A stretch of DNA of 34,575 nucleotides from Euryarchaeota archaeon Ods02 (GTDB taxonomy: Archaea; Halobacteriota; Halobacteria; Halobacteriales; Halorutilaceae): assembly GCA_028751075.1 (NCBI GenBank), contig JAQZDA010000023.1, positions 1-34,575 on the forward strand. The letters run 5' to 3'. Below, piece after piece: positions 1-7,356 of this stretch. The notes below the pieces were generated by a model, which was not told the origin of the DNA, searched no databases, and saw nothing but the letters and a program-made list of their open reading frames with translations. The stretch's first letter is position 1. Each line of letters opens with the position of its first letter. Made by a program: the position numbers and the translations under genes.

Positions 1-141
1 AAATCCATTAAAATTTTATTTTTTTTTGGGTTTTAAAAAATTTGCCTTATAAATATGGGTTCAATCGCCCCCCCCCCCCCCCTGACTCCATGAGTAATCC
101 AAACGAAACTACTTGTACCGAGAGTACGCCCATATGCAGTA
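1..141. other. AT-rich window edge with a 15-base C run
   Basis: The first 60 bases are nearly all A/T with long homopolymers, then 68-82 is a run of 15 C. A TATA-like element (47-56, TTATAAATAT) lies in between and could serve the gene at 142, which would give an untranslated leader of about 60 bases. The homopolymers at the very edge could also be assembly or sequencing error at a contig end. No gene is supported here. A 29-codon ATG frame from position 90 ends at a stop and is not in frame with the next gene. Confidence 0.5.
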
Positions 142-1491
142 ATGACAAGCGCCAACCAATGTGGCCATATCCTATCTAATGACGAACTTCCGCAAGGTTT
201 CAGCCCTGTAGAGTGCCCGAGACCATCATGGGGGTCCCATGATAGATGTATTTGGCACGCCGAGACTGATGATAAACCAATCGAGGAAATCATGAACATG
301 AGAGCTGATTGCCCTGAACGGATAGATGGAGCAATATTACGAGGACTCAACATTAATAAAAGAATATCATTTGAGAACTGCAAGCTCTTTAACGGCGATT
401 TTAGAGAGTCAGAGTTGGAAGGAACGTGTTTCGAGGAAGCATCTTTACAAGGTTCTGATTTTTCAGACTGTAATTTAGATTACGCTGATTTCAGTGAAGG
501 CAACTTAAGGAAAGCAGACTTGTCAGGCGCCAACATGAAAGCATCTAACTTTGATTTGGCTGACCTCAAAAGCGCTACTCTAGATTCGGTAAACGCCTTA
601 TCCTGTGAATTTAATGAGGCGAGAGTAATGGAGACAAGCTTCGAAGATGGTGATTTGCGAGACGCAAGCTTTACTAGCTCAAATTTGAGGGGTTCCGTGC
701 TCAGCCAAGCCGACCTAAAAAACGCCTCCCTAAAGGACTGTTTCTGCGAGCAGGTAGATTTCTTCCGTGCTGACCTACGTGAATCTAACCTAAAAGGAGC
801 TCGACTATTTGAAGCCAATTTTAGCGACGCTAAAGTAGACCACACAACGGAGATCGGCTCAAAGTCGATTTATGAGATAGAAGCAGATCAGGAAGTGTTA
901 GAACAAACAAGTAATAGCTATCTTTTAAAGCATTTACCTAAATCTATTCAACTTGCTATAGGGCGCAACCCAAAGACAGGATACGAGTTATCTGAAGAAA
1001 GCCTAAATAAAGCGATATTATCGTATAGAGACTTCCATCGAATCGCCACCGAGAACTCATTATCGCGCTTAAAACGGCAATTCAGTGTTCGGGAAAAACA
1101 CTCTAAGAGGAAGATAGAGTGCCAACGGGGAAATTTTATTCAATGGTTTAAACTATCACTCTCTCGACATACGATGTTATATGGTGAAAGTCCTAAGCAC
1201 GTCGTTCGTTCCTCTATAATAACTATCGGAATTTTTGCTATAATATATGGCTTTATAGGACTGAAAGACCCAAGTACTGGTGTTGAATACAGCTTCGTAC
1301 CCAGGATCGAAGTCAATCCAGAGGCTACCTTAGCTGTTTTAGAGTACAGTATCTCAAGATTTTTCAACAGTCCAGAATCCGATTTGGTTGTCTCGGAAGG
1401 TGGTCAGATAATTGCGACACTTGAATCAGGTATAGGAGCATTCCTAATTGCTCTGTTCGTATTTGTTCTGGGAAGACGAGCGACTAATTGA
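142..1491 (+). CDS. Pentapeptide-repeat membrane protein with two-helix ion-channel-like tail
   Basis: This 449-residue protein has three parts. Residues 1-45 hold Cys7, Cys25 and the CIWH motif (Cys36, His39), a possible metal site that I associate with haloarchaeal pentapeptide proteins. Residues about 61-232 are pentapeptide repeats of the A(D/N)LxxA type, which fold as a right-handed beta-helix. The C-terminus has a membrane helix (about 355-372), a re-entrant-like segment (about 396-422) and a last helix ending in the FVFVLGRR motif (440-446). That tail matches the shape of two-helix potassium-channel (Ion_trans_2) domains. At the place where a filter such as TxGYGD should be, this protein reads NSPESD (409-414), so ion conduction is doubtful. 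The nearest in-frame upstream stop is at 91-93, with no other start after it, so ATG 142 is the start. Base composition is much more AT-rich than the genes after 2400, suggesting acquisition by transfer. The natural role is unknown. Confidence 0.8.
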   Translation: MTSANQCGHILSNDELPQGFSPVECPRPSWGSHDRCIWHAETDDKPIEEIMNMRADCPERIDGAILRGLNINKRISFENCKLFNGDFRESELEGTCFEEASLQGSDFSDCNLDYADFSEGNLRKADLSGANMKASNFDLADLKSATLDSVNALSCEFNEARVMETSFEDGDLRDASFTSSNLRGSVLSQADLKNASLKDCFCEQVDFFRADLRESNLKGARLFEANFSDAKVDHTTEIGSKSIYEIEADQEVLEQTSNSYLLKHLPKSIQLAIGRNPKTGYELSEESLNKAILSYRDFHRIATENSLSRLKRQFSVREKHSKRKIECQRGNFIQWFKLSLSRHTMLYGESPKHVVRSSIITIGIFAIIYGFIGLKDPSTGVEYSFVPRIEVNPEATLAVLEYSISRFFNSPESDLVVSEGGQIIATLESGIGAFLIALFVFVLGRRATN

Positions 1492-1685
1492 AAGCTAGAG
1501 ATATACGCCTTAATTTTAATCCGATAGCTACTCCTAAACTCCCACTACATCACGAGGCGTTCACTGATGTCCTAACGTTACTTGCTGATTGGTCAATATC
1601 GCTAATCCTCGAATCTATCTCAACAGCGGTTAAGGCGAACGTGTTTCGGGATTAACTTGCCTGGTTACTTCTCAGTTACAGTGAG
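1492..1685. other. AT-rich intergenic stretch, nothing recognised
   Basis: These 194 bases lie between the 3' ends of two convergent genes. I see no open frame of useful length, no tRNA-like fold and no clear terminator hairpin. Confidence 0.4.
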
Positions 1686-1928
1686 TTAGTTGTTCTCGTC
1701 GGCTATACTGCCAATGCTCGTTCCCAAGACCCCTCCGATTAGGGCACCTTCTTTGCCCCACAACGCACCACCAACAGCTGCGCCTGTTGTCGCGCCAGTG
1801 ACTGTATAAGGCGCTGTTTCCATTGCTTCAGAAACTACTTCCTCGACTAATATCCCCCACGGCTCGCGGTCATCTGCGGTTATCTCTGGAACTTCGTTAC
1901 CTTCCACGTTGTTTAACGTTGATGTCAT
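1686..1928 (-). CDS. Small glycine-zipper membrane protein
   Basis: I place the start at the second ATG (1926-1928), giving 80 residues, because GGAGG sits four bases before it on the minus strand. The longer reading from 1946 has no such site. Residues 43-75 are a glycine zipper: G45, G49, G53, then G61, G65, G69 and G73 spaced by four, interrupted by the charged GKEG turn. That pattern is typical of two close-packed membrane helices as in Glycine_zipper/Rick_17kDa-like domains of small membrane or phage-associated proteins. The N-terminal 40 residues are acidic and look soluble. It is divergent from the HTH-glycine-zipper gene at 2064, with a shared control region. Function unknown; a membrane partner of that neighbour is an inference. 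Confidence 0.6.
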   Translation of the reverse strand: MTSTLNNVEGNEVPEITADDREPWGILVEEVVSEAMETAPYTVTGATTGAAVGGALWGKEGALIGGVLGTSIGSIADENN

Positions 1929-1960
1929 ATTTCCTCCATTGTGCACTGCGGAGTGGTAGG

Positions 1961-1968
1961 TAATAAGT
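1961..1968 (-). promoter_or_regulatory. TATA-like box of the glycine-zipper gene
   Basis: On the minus strand this reads as an A/T-rich box about 35 bases before the ATG at 1928, predicting a short leader that carries the GGAGG ribosome site. Confidence 0.4.
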
Positions 1969-1980
1969 CTTGTGCCGTGT

Positions 1981-1992
1981 GTTATGCATAAC
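1981..1992. promoter_or_regulatory. Perfect 12-bp palindrome, candidate operator
   Basis: GTTATGCATAAC is a perfect 12-base palindrome. It lies between the TATA-like boxes of the two divergent glycine-zipper genes (1961-1968 and 2031-2040). It is well placed to bind a dimeric HTH protein, possibly the product of the gene at 2064. The site is seen directly; the binding is inferred. Confidence 0.45.
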
Positions 1993-2030
1993 GCTACCCT
2001 CTGTCAGCCATTAACCGATCCAGAGGCACG

Positions 2031-2040
2031 TATTTATAAA
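2031..2040 (+). promoter_or_regulatory. TATA box of the HTH gene
   Basis: TATTTATAAA is centred about 27 bases before ATG 2064, so transcription should begin at or next to the start codon (leaderless mRNA). Confidence 0.6.
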
Positions 2041-2063
2041 TCCGCAGGAGCCTATGTTCAGGT

Positions 2064-2324
2064 ATGCCATCTCAGTTAGATGAAGATATAAGAGCAGAAA
2101 TCGTCCGCTTAAGGGCTCTAGATTATGATAAAACAGAGATAGCGGAAGAACTTGGGATATCCAGAAATACAGTTACAAGACAGTTACAACAAGTAAGGGA
2201 GGAAGCTGAAGAGGCAGAGAACCCAGAAACAGTTGTAGTCGAGCTTATTGCTGGCGCAGCCTTAGGAGCTGCAGCGGGGATCGCGTTAGCTAAACTAATA
2301 GAAAGCGTCCAAGAAGACGAATAA
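2064..2324 (+). CDS. Helix-turn-helix protein with C-terminal glycine-zipper helix
   Basis: The protein has 86 residues. Residues about 8-45 form a helix-turn-helix of the resolvase/AsnC-like type: the stretch around EIAEELGISRNTVTRQL (25-41) has the usual turn Gly31 and the recognition helix starting at Ser33. A short acidic linker (46-56) follows, then a hydrophobic helix (57-80) with G64, G68 and G72 in GxxxGxxxG spacing. The architecture suggests a DNA-binding domain tethered to a membrane or to a glycine-zipper partner. The divergent neighbour (1686-1928) also carries a glycine zipper. The gene lies in the AT-rich part of the window. I do not recognise a named family for the whole protein. 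Confidence 0.7.
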   Translation: MPSQLDEDIRAEIVRLRALDYDKTEIAEELGISRNTVTRQLQQVREEAEEAENPETVVVELIAGAALGAAAGIALAKLIESVQEDE

Positions 2325-2409
2325 GTAGACTGACACTGGAACATGCAGAGAAAAACCTGTATCGAAAGAACGCAGAATCCTCTAGGTTCTCAAAAAGTGT
2401 TTCTTTACC

Positions 2410-4188
2410 TTAGAACACAGTCCCGTGCTTCTTGTCCGGCAGCTCTTTCTCGAGGTCCTCGTACATGTCGAACCGTTCGCTTAGCTCGTTACGTAGTTCG
2501 CTGGGCGGCACGATTTCGTCGATGACGACCTCGGATGCCATCCGGTGGACGTCGATGTCCCTGCGGTACTCTTCGCGTAGCTCCTGTTCGCGCTCTGCTC
2601 GTTCTTCTTCGTCTTCGATCTCGTCGAGCTTGCGTTTGTAGACGGCGTTGATGGCGGCTTCCGGCCCCATTATCGCTATCTCGCCGCTTGGGAGGGCGAT
2701 GGTGCTCTGGGGGTCGTAGGCGGGGCCGCTCATGGCGTAGATGCCGGCGCCGTACGCCTTCCGGACGACGACGCACTGCTTCGGCACCGTCGCAGACGAC
2801 GCCGCGTAGATCATCTTCTTGCCTTTCTCCAAGATGGCGTCTTTCTCGACGGCGCTGCCGGCCATGAAGCCCGGCGTGTCCGTGAGGTAGAGCAGAGGTA
2901 TCTCGTAGGCGTCGCAGGTCCAGACGAACTCCGCGGCTTTCTCCGCGCTGTCGGGGAAGATGGCGCCGGCGCGTTCGGCGGGCTGGTTGGCGACGACTCC
3001 GACGGTGCGGCCGTCGACGCGGGCGAACCCCGTGAGTATCTCTTTACCGTAGCCTTCCCTTAGTTCGAACCAGCTGTCGCGGTCGACGACGCGGTCGACG
3101 ACGTCGTGCATGTCGTAGCCTTCGTTGGGGCTCTCCGGTATGACGCCGTCGAGCGCTGATGGATCCCGCGCCGCCGGCTCCGCCGGCTGCGACGGCGGCT
3201 GTTCGCCGGCCTTGTCCGGCAGGTACTCCATCAGCTTCGCCACGAGGTTGCGGGCGTGTCGTTCGTCGCGGGCGATGAGGTCCGCGCTCCCGCTTTCCTC
3301 CATGTGGACGCGTGGGCCGCCTAATTCCTCGAGCTCGATCTCCTCACCCGTCACCATCTCCACCATCCTCGGAGACGCGATCGCCATGCTGCTCATGCCT
3401 TCGACCATGATGGTGAAGTCCGCGAACACCGGTGTGTATGCGGCGCCGGCGATGCAGGGACCGTACAGCACGCATATCTGGGGGACTCGACCGGATAACA
3501 TCGAGTGGTTGTAGTAGTACTTGCCGATGCCTTCGCGGTTGGCGAAGAACCCGCTCTGCTGGTCGATGCGGCCGCCCGATGAGTCCATGAGGTAGAGCAC
3601 GGGTTTCCCCGTCTGGAGCGCCCTCTGTTGCATCCGGAGGAACTTCTCCACGCCTTTCTCCGCCATCGACCCGGCTTTCACCGAGAAGTCGTTAGCCATG
3701 AAATGCAGGCTGCGGCCTTCGAACTCCGCGGCACCGGTCAAGAGGCCGTCGGCGGGCAAGCGGTCGTCTTCGTCTTCGGAGACCTCCGGCGACGACGGAT
3801 GCCAGTCGTCGAACGCGGCGAAACGGCCGTCCTCGAACTTCACGCCGCCGTTGTCAGCGAGGGCTTCCGCGTCGCCTTCCCCGCTGCCGAACCAGAGGTC
3901 GAGGCGGTCGCGGACGAACAGTTTGCCCTGCTCCTCTAGCCGCTCCACGTACTTCTCGGGGCCGCCGCGGTAGATGTCGTCTATCTCGTCGCGGAGCAGG
4001 TGCTCGCGTTCCGTGGGTTCGAGGCTGTCGTCGTAGACCTCGTGGCTTTCGGTGGGCGGCGGCACCTCGGCAGCGGGCTCAGAGCTGTCGCCGACGTAGA
4101 CGCGGACGGTGTCTCCCGTCGACTCGGCGAGCGCGGTGGCTATGGCTCGGGCGGCGTCTTCGTCGGCGTCCCGCAGACGTACGTCCAT
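2410..4188 (-). CDS. Acyl-CoA carboxylase carboxyltransferase subunit (propionyl/acetyl-CoA type)
   Basis: This is the carboxyltransferase of a biotin-dependent acyl-CoA carboxylase, which moves CO2 from carboxybiotin to an acyl-CoA such as propionyl-CoA. The two crotonase-like halves are visible. In the first (about 80-330), SSGGR (203-207) and the later GPCIAGAAY and VTGEEIELEELGG segments match the oxyanion and acyl-CoA-binding regions. In the second (about 345-560), TDTPGF, VPKQCVVVRKAYGAGIYAM and the GPEAAINAVY motif match the C-terminal half. The protein is 592 residues against roughly 515 for PccB-like proteins. The excess is an N-terminal extension whose first 35 residues resemble the small PccX/epsilon subunits. 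It is the second gene of an operon, 45 bases after the biotin carboxylase gene. Substrate choice cannot be settled from sequence alone. Confidence 0.9.
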   Translation of the reverse strand: MDVRLRDADEDAARAIATALAESTGDTVRVYVGDSSEPAAEVPPPTESHEVYDDSLEPTEREHLLRDEIDDIYRGGPEKYVERLEEQGKLFVRDRLDLWFGSGEGDAEALADNGGVKFEDGRFAAFDDWHPSSPEVSEDEDDRLPADGLLTGAAEFEGRSLHFMANDFSVKAGSMAEKGVEKFLRMQQRALQTGKPVLYLMDSSGGRIDQQSGFFANREGIGKYYYNHSMLSGRVPQICVLYGPCIAGAAYTPVFADFTIMVEGMSSMAIASPRMVEMVTGEEIELEELGGPRVHMEESGSADLIARDERHARNLVAKLMEYLPDKAGEQPPSQPAEPAARDPSALDGVIPESPNEGYDMHDVVDRVVDRDSWFELREGYGKEILTGFARVDGRTVGVVANQPAERAGAIFPDSAEKAAEFVWTCDAYEIPLLYLTDTPGFMAGSAVEKDAILEKGKKMIYAASSATVPKQCVVVRKAYGAGIYAMSGPAYDPQSTIALPSGEIAIMGPEAAINAVYKRKLDEIEDEEERAEREQELREEYRRDIDVHRMASEVVIDEIVPPSELRNELSERFDMYEDLEKELPDKKHGTVF

Positions 4189-4233
4189 GTTTTACGAGGT
4201 GGTTGGGTGGAAGGGGTTGGTCTATCGCTGACT

Positions 4234-6009
4234 CTACTCGACGGCTATCAGGAGGTCGCCCTGGTCTACGCTGTCTCCCGCGCTCACGGCGACCTCGGTG
4301 ACGGTGCCAGATACGCCGGCGGCGATGTCGTTCTCCATCTTCATCGCCTCGATGACGCAGACGACGTCGCTCTCCGCTATCTCGTCGCCTTCCTCGACGT
4401 CGACGCTGAGGACGTTGCCCTGCATCTCCGCGGTGACGGGGTGGCCGTCGACGTCGTGGGATTGAGCGGCAGCCGCTGCACCGCCTCCGCCGCCTGCGCC
4501 GGGTTCGCCGCCGCCGAATATCTCCGGCGTGTAATCTTCGAGAGAGATCTCGTACCGTTTGCCGTTGACCTCGACGAGGAACTCGCGGTCGACGCTCTCG
4601 ACCTTCGCCGCAGGAGTGGCTTTCTCGTCCGTCCCCCATCTGTCGTAGGCGTCTTCGACGGCGCTCTGCTCTAGCTCCTGGTCGAGGTACTTCGTCGTGT
4701 GGCTGCCTTCGACGAACGCGTCGTCCTCCAGCATCAGGAGGTGGAAGGGGATTATGGTCTTGATGCCTTCGATGTCGTAGTCCTCGAGAGCGCGTTTCGA
4801 CCTGGCGATGCATTCCTCGCGGTCGCCGGCCCAGACGATGAGCTTCGCGATCATCGAGTCGTAGTCGCCCGTGACGTCGTCGCCTTCGCGTACGCCGTCG
4901 TCGATCCGTACGCCTATCCCACCGGCGGGGTCGTACCGGTCGAGCGCGCCCATCTGGGGCGCGAACTCCTGCGCGGCGTCCTCGGCGTTGATGCGGAACT
5001 CGATGGCGTGACCCTCGAACTCGACGTCCTCCTGCTCGAACGTCAGCTCCTCGCCCGCCGCCACACGTATCTGCCATTTCACGATGTCGAGGTCGGTGAT
5101 CTCCTCGGTGGCGCAGTGTTCGACCTGGATGCGGGTGTTGACCTCCATGAAGTAGAACTCGCCGTCTTCGACGAGGAACTCCACGGTGCCGGCGTTGTGG
5201 TATCCGGCTTCGCTTACGCCGCGGCGGGCGGCTTCACCTATCTCGTTCCGGAGGTCGTCGTCGAGCACCGGCGACGGAGCTTCCTCGATGACCTTCTGAT
5301 GCCGGCGCTGCAGCGAACAGTCGCGTTCGCCGAGATGTCGGACGTTGCCGTGTTCGTCGGCGAGTATCTGCACCTCGATGTGCTTCGGTGCCTCGAGGTA
5401 CTTCTCGACGTACACCGAGGGGTTGTCGAAGTACTCCTCACCTTCACGTATCGCGGTCTCCAGCTGATCCTGTATCTCGTCTTCGCTCCGGACGACCTTG
5501 AGGCCGCGGCCTCCGCCGCCGCCCTCCGCCTTGATGGCGATAGGGTAGCTGACGTCCTCGTCGTCGACGAACTCCCTTATCTCGTCCGCGCTGTCCACGG
5601 GTTCCTTCGTGCCGGGGACGATGGGGACGTCGGCCTCGCTCATTATCCTCCGCGCCTTCGTCTTCTCGCCGAGGTTCTCCATCGCCTCGCTCGGCGGCCC
5701 GATCCACTTCATGCTGCTGTCTTCGACCTTCCCCGCGAACTCCGCGTTCTCCGCGAGGAATCCGTAGCCCGGGTGGACGGCGTCCGCCCCGGCTTTCTCA
5801 CCGGCTTCGATCACTGCTTCGTGGTCGAGGTAGCTTTCGCTGGGTTTCGTCGGCCCTATGTTGTAGGCTTCGTCGGCGTACCGGACGTGTCCGCCGTTCT
5901 TGTCGGCGTCGCTGTACACTGCGACGGTGTCGACGCCGAGCTCCTCACACGCCCGCATCACCCGGACGGCTATCTCTCCGCGGTTAGCAACTAGAACTTT
6001 GTCGAACAT
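4234..6009 (-). CDS. Acyl-CoA carboxylase biotin carboxylase/biotin carrier fusion
   Basis: The protein has 591 residues. Residues 1-445 are a biotin carboxylase (N-domain with [14 protein letters not shown]-grasp with the glycine-rich [10 protein letters not shown] loop near 160, [16 protein letters not shown], and the NTRIQVEH active-site motif). They are followed by a linker with a poly-Gly/Ala stretch and a biotinyl carrier domain. The biotinylated lysine is Lys557 in EAMKM. It uses ATP and bicarbonate to carboxylate its own biotin and hands the CO2 to the carboxyltransferase encoded just downstream. This fused arrangement is the same as PccA/AccC-type subunits of haloarchaea and actinobacteria. 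A TATA-like box at 6035-6042 lies about 29 bases before the ATG, so a leaderless operon mRNA is likely. Family assignment is certain; the acyl substrate is not. Confidence 0.95.
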   Translation of the reverse strand: MFDKVLVANRGEIAVRVMRACEELGVDTVAVYSDADKNGGHVRYADEAYNIGPTKPSESYLDHEAVIEAGEKAGADAVHPGYGFLAENAEFAGKVEDSSMKWIGPPSEAMENLGEKTKARRIMSEADVPIVPGTKEPVDSADEIREFVDDEDVSYPIAIKAEGGGGGRGLKVVRSEDEIQDQLETAIREGEEYFDNPSVYVEKYLEAPKHIEVQILADEHGNVRHLGERDCSLQRRHQKVIEEAPSPVLDDDLRNEIGEAARRGVSEAGYHNAGTVEFLVEDGEFYFMEVNTRIQVEHCATEEITDLDIVKWQIRVAAGEELTFEQEDVEFEGHAIEFRINAEDAAQEFAPQMGALDRYDPAGGIGVRIDDGVREGDDVTGDYDSMIAKLIVWAGDREECIARSKRALEDYDIEGIKTIIPFHLLMLEDDAFVEGSHTTKYLDQELEQSAVEDAYDRWGTDEKATPAAKVESVDREFLVEVNGKRYEISLEDYTPEIFGGGEPGAGGGGGAAAAAQSHDVDGHPVTAEMQGNVLSVDVEEGDEIAESDVVCVIEAMKMENDIAAGVSGTVTEVAVSAGDSVDQGDLLIAVE

Positions 6010-6034
6010 CTTTGCTAGGGGGTGGCGGGCTCGG

Positions 6035-6042
6035 TATATAGT
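6035..6042 (-). promoter_or_regulatory. TATA-like box of the carboxylase operon
   Basis: On the minus strand this reads GACTATATA, about 29 bases before the ATG at 6009. It predicts a leaderless transcript covering both carboxylase genes. Confidence 0.55.
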
Positions 6043-6103
6043 CTTTAATCTGTAGGACGGCTACAGGGAGGTTCGTCCACGCAGCCTGGTGCGTGAGTTG
6101 ACG

Positions 6104-7264
6104 TCAGCAGCCGCTGGCGGAATCCTCGGGATGGTGGTCAGTGCTTTCGGAGCCGACGTTCGAGCATTCGTTCCAGGTGATCGCGGTGGCGTAGCCGTTG
6201 TGCGAGGGTTCGCCGTCGGTGTCGACGCTGCAGGCGTCGTCGGAGTCCGGCCGGACCTCGTTGTCGAGGTAGAAGTAGTCGGGGTAGACGAAGTAGTTGA
6301 ACGCCTCGCTGTAGATGTCGATGAGCTCGTCCTCCGTGCACTCGTAACCCGTGGCGCTATGGGGTACCCTGCTGTCGAAGTGCCCCTGTGTAGAGACGTA
6401 GATGCCGTGGTAGTCGTCGCCGCCGAACTCGCCTTCCTCCTCCTCGAAGAACCAGTTACGGGTGTGGTGTCCTCCGTTGGTGCGACCCCAGCTTTCGCCC
6501 GCTCCCTGATGGTGCTCTTCGAACTCGTCGGTGACGCGGTTGTAGCCGTACCGGACGTACTCCGCGATGTCGTCGGTCCAGCCGGCGACACGTACCTTGA
6601 CGTCGATGAAGTGTTCGAGGTCGGGGCACTCCTCGGGGTTGGTTCCGAACGGCGCGACGATGTTGATGGGGCTCGTGCGTTCGTAGCCGTCGAAATCCTC
6701 TCCGTCGTCGCCTTCGTCGTAGATGTACAGCATGTACGGGACGTCCGCCTCCTCCATATCCCCATCCTCGTGCCAGTCGGTCTGCTGAGCGTCCACGTCG
6801 TTGCCGCCCATCACCAGCGGCGGAACCGCCGTCGCCGGCAAGCCACCGCCGTTCTCCCTAGCCTCGTGGAAGTACTCCTTCCACTCGTCCTCCGAAGCCA
6901 TGTCGGCCTCCCAGTCCTCGTTCTCTATCTCGTACCTCGCTGACGAAGGCAAAGCCTGCTTCTCCCACCGGGATTTCTCGAACCTCCGTTTCGTCTCCAT
7001 CACAGGATGACCGTACCTCTCGTTTAGATCGGGACTTATCCTCCGCGTAGTTATCTCGTAGTAGTCCTCGAAGTCCTCACGTATCTGGAGCTTACGACCG
7101 CTGACGCGGAAGTCCTCTATAGTGGAGCCAGCACCCGATGGGCCATGCGCCTCCGCAAGGTTTACGGCGCTGAAAGCGCCCACCGCCGATGCGCCGACGA
7201 CCTGTAGAAGCTTCCTGCGGTCGACGTCGGCGTTAGCTTCGATGTCGATCTTGTCCCACACCAC
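6104..7264 (-). CDS. Tat-exported acidic protein of unknown function
   Basis: I do not recognise the family. The 386-residue product has a twin-arginine signal: DRRKLLQVVG (residues 15-24) followed by an Ala-rich hydrophobic core and a probable cleavage near AEAHG, so it is exported folded. The mature part is acidic with many Tyr, Trp and His, including HHQGAGESWGRTNGGHHTRNW, plus five Cys, three of them in the last 60 residues. No anchor follows, so the protein may be secreted or held by partners. The start is GTG, with a second GTG directly after. An AAGGA-like site precedes it, and a TATA-like element (about 7297-7306) gives a short leader. It stands alone between the carboxylase operon and an acyl-CoA dehydrogenase, with no sign of a shared job. 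The Tat route suggests a cofactor-containing or fast-folding protein, which is inference. Confidence 0.75.
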   Translation of the reverse strand: MVWDKIDIEANADVDRRKLLQVVGASAVGAFSAVNLAEAHGPSGAGSTIEDFRVSGRKLQIREDFEDYYEITTRRISPDLNERYGHPVMETKRRFEKSRWEKQALPSSARYEIENEDWEADMASEDEWKEYFHEARENGGGLPATAVPPLVMGGNDVDAQQTDWHEDGDMEEADVPYMLYIYDEGDDGEDFDGYERTSPINIVAPFGTNPEECPDLEHFIDVKVRVAGWTDDIAEYVRYGYNRVTDEFEEHHQGAGESWGRTNGGHHTRNWFFEEEEGEFGGDDYHGIYVSTQGHFDSRVPHSATGYECTEDELIDIYSEAFNYFVYPDYFYLDNEVRPDSDDACSVDTDGEPSHNGYATAITWNECSNVGSESTDHHPEDSASGC

Positions 7265-7356
7265 AGTAATTCCTTACCCGGATTACGGCGTTGCTTCGTA
7301 TAAGCCTTGTCAACAGACGAGGTGAAGAGGCGGCGTAAACCCGCTTTCGAACCGGT

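Noticed and set aside
4699-5994. 431-codon plus-strand frame opposite the biotin carboxylase gene
   Set aside because: It is the mirror of a well-supported gene in a GC-rich genome and its translation has no known motifs.
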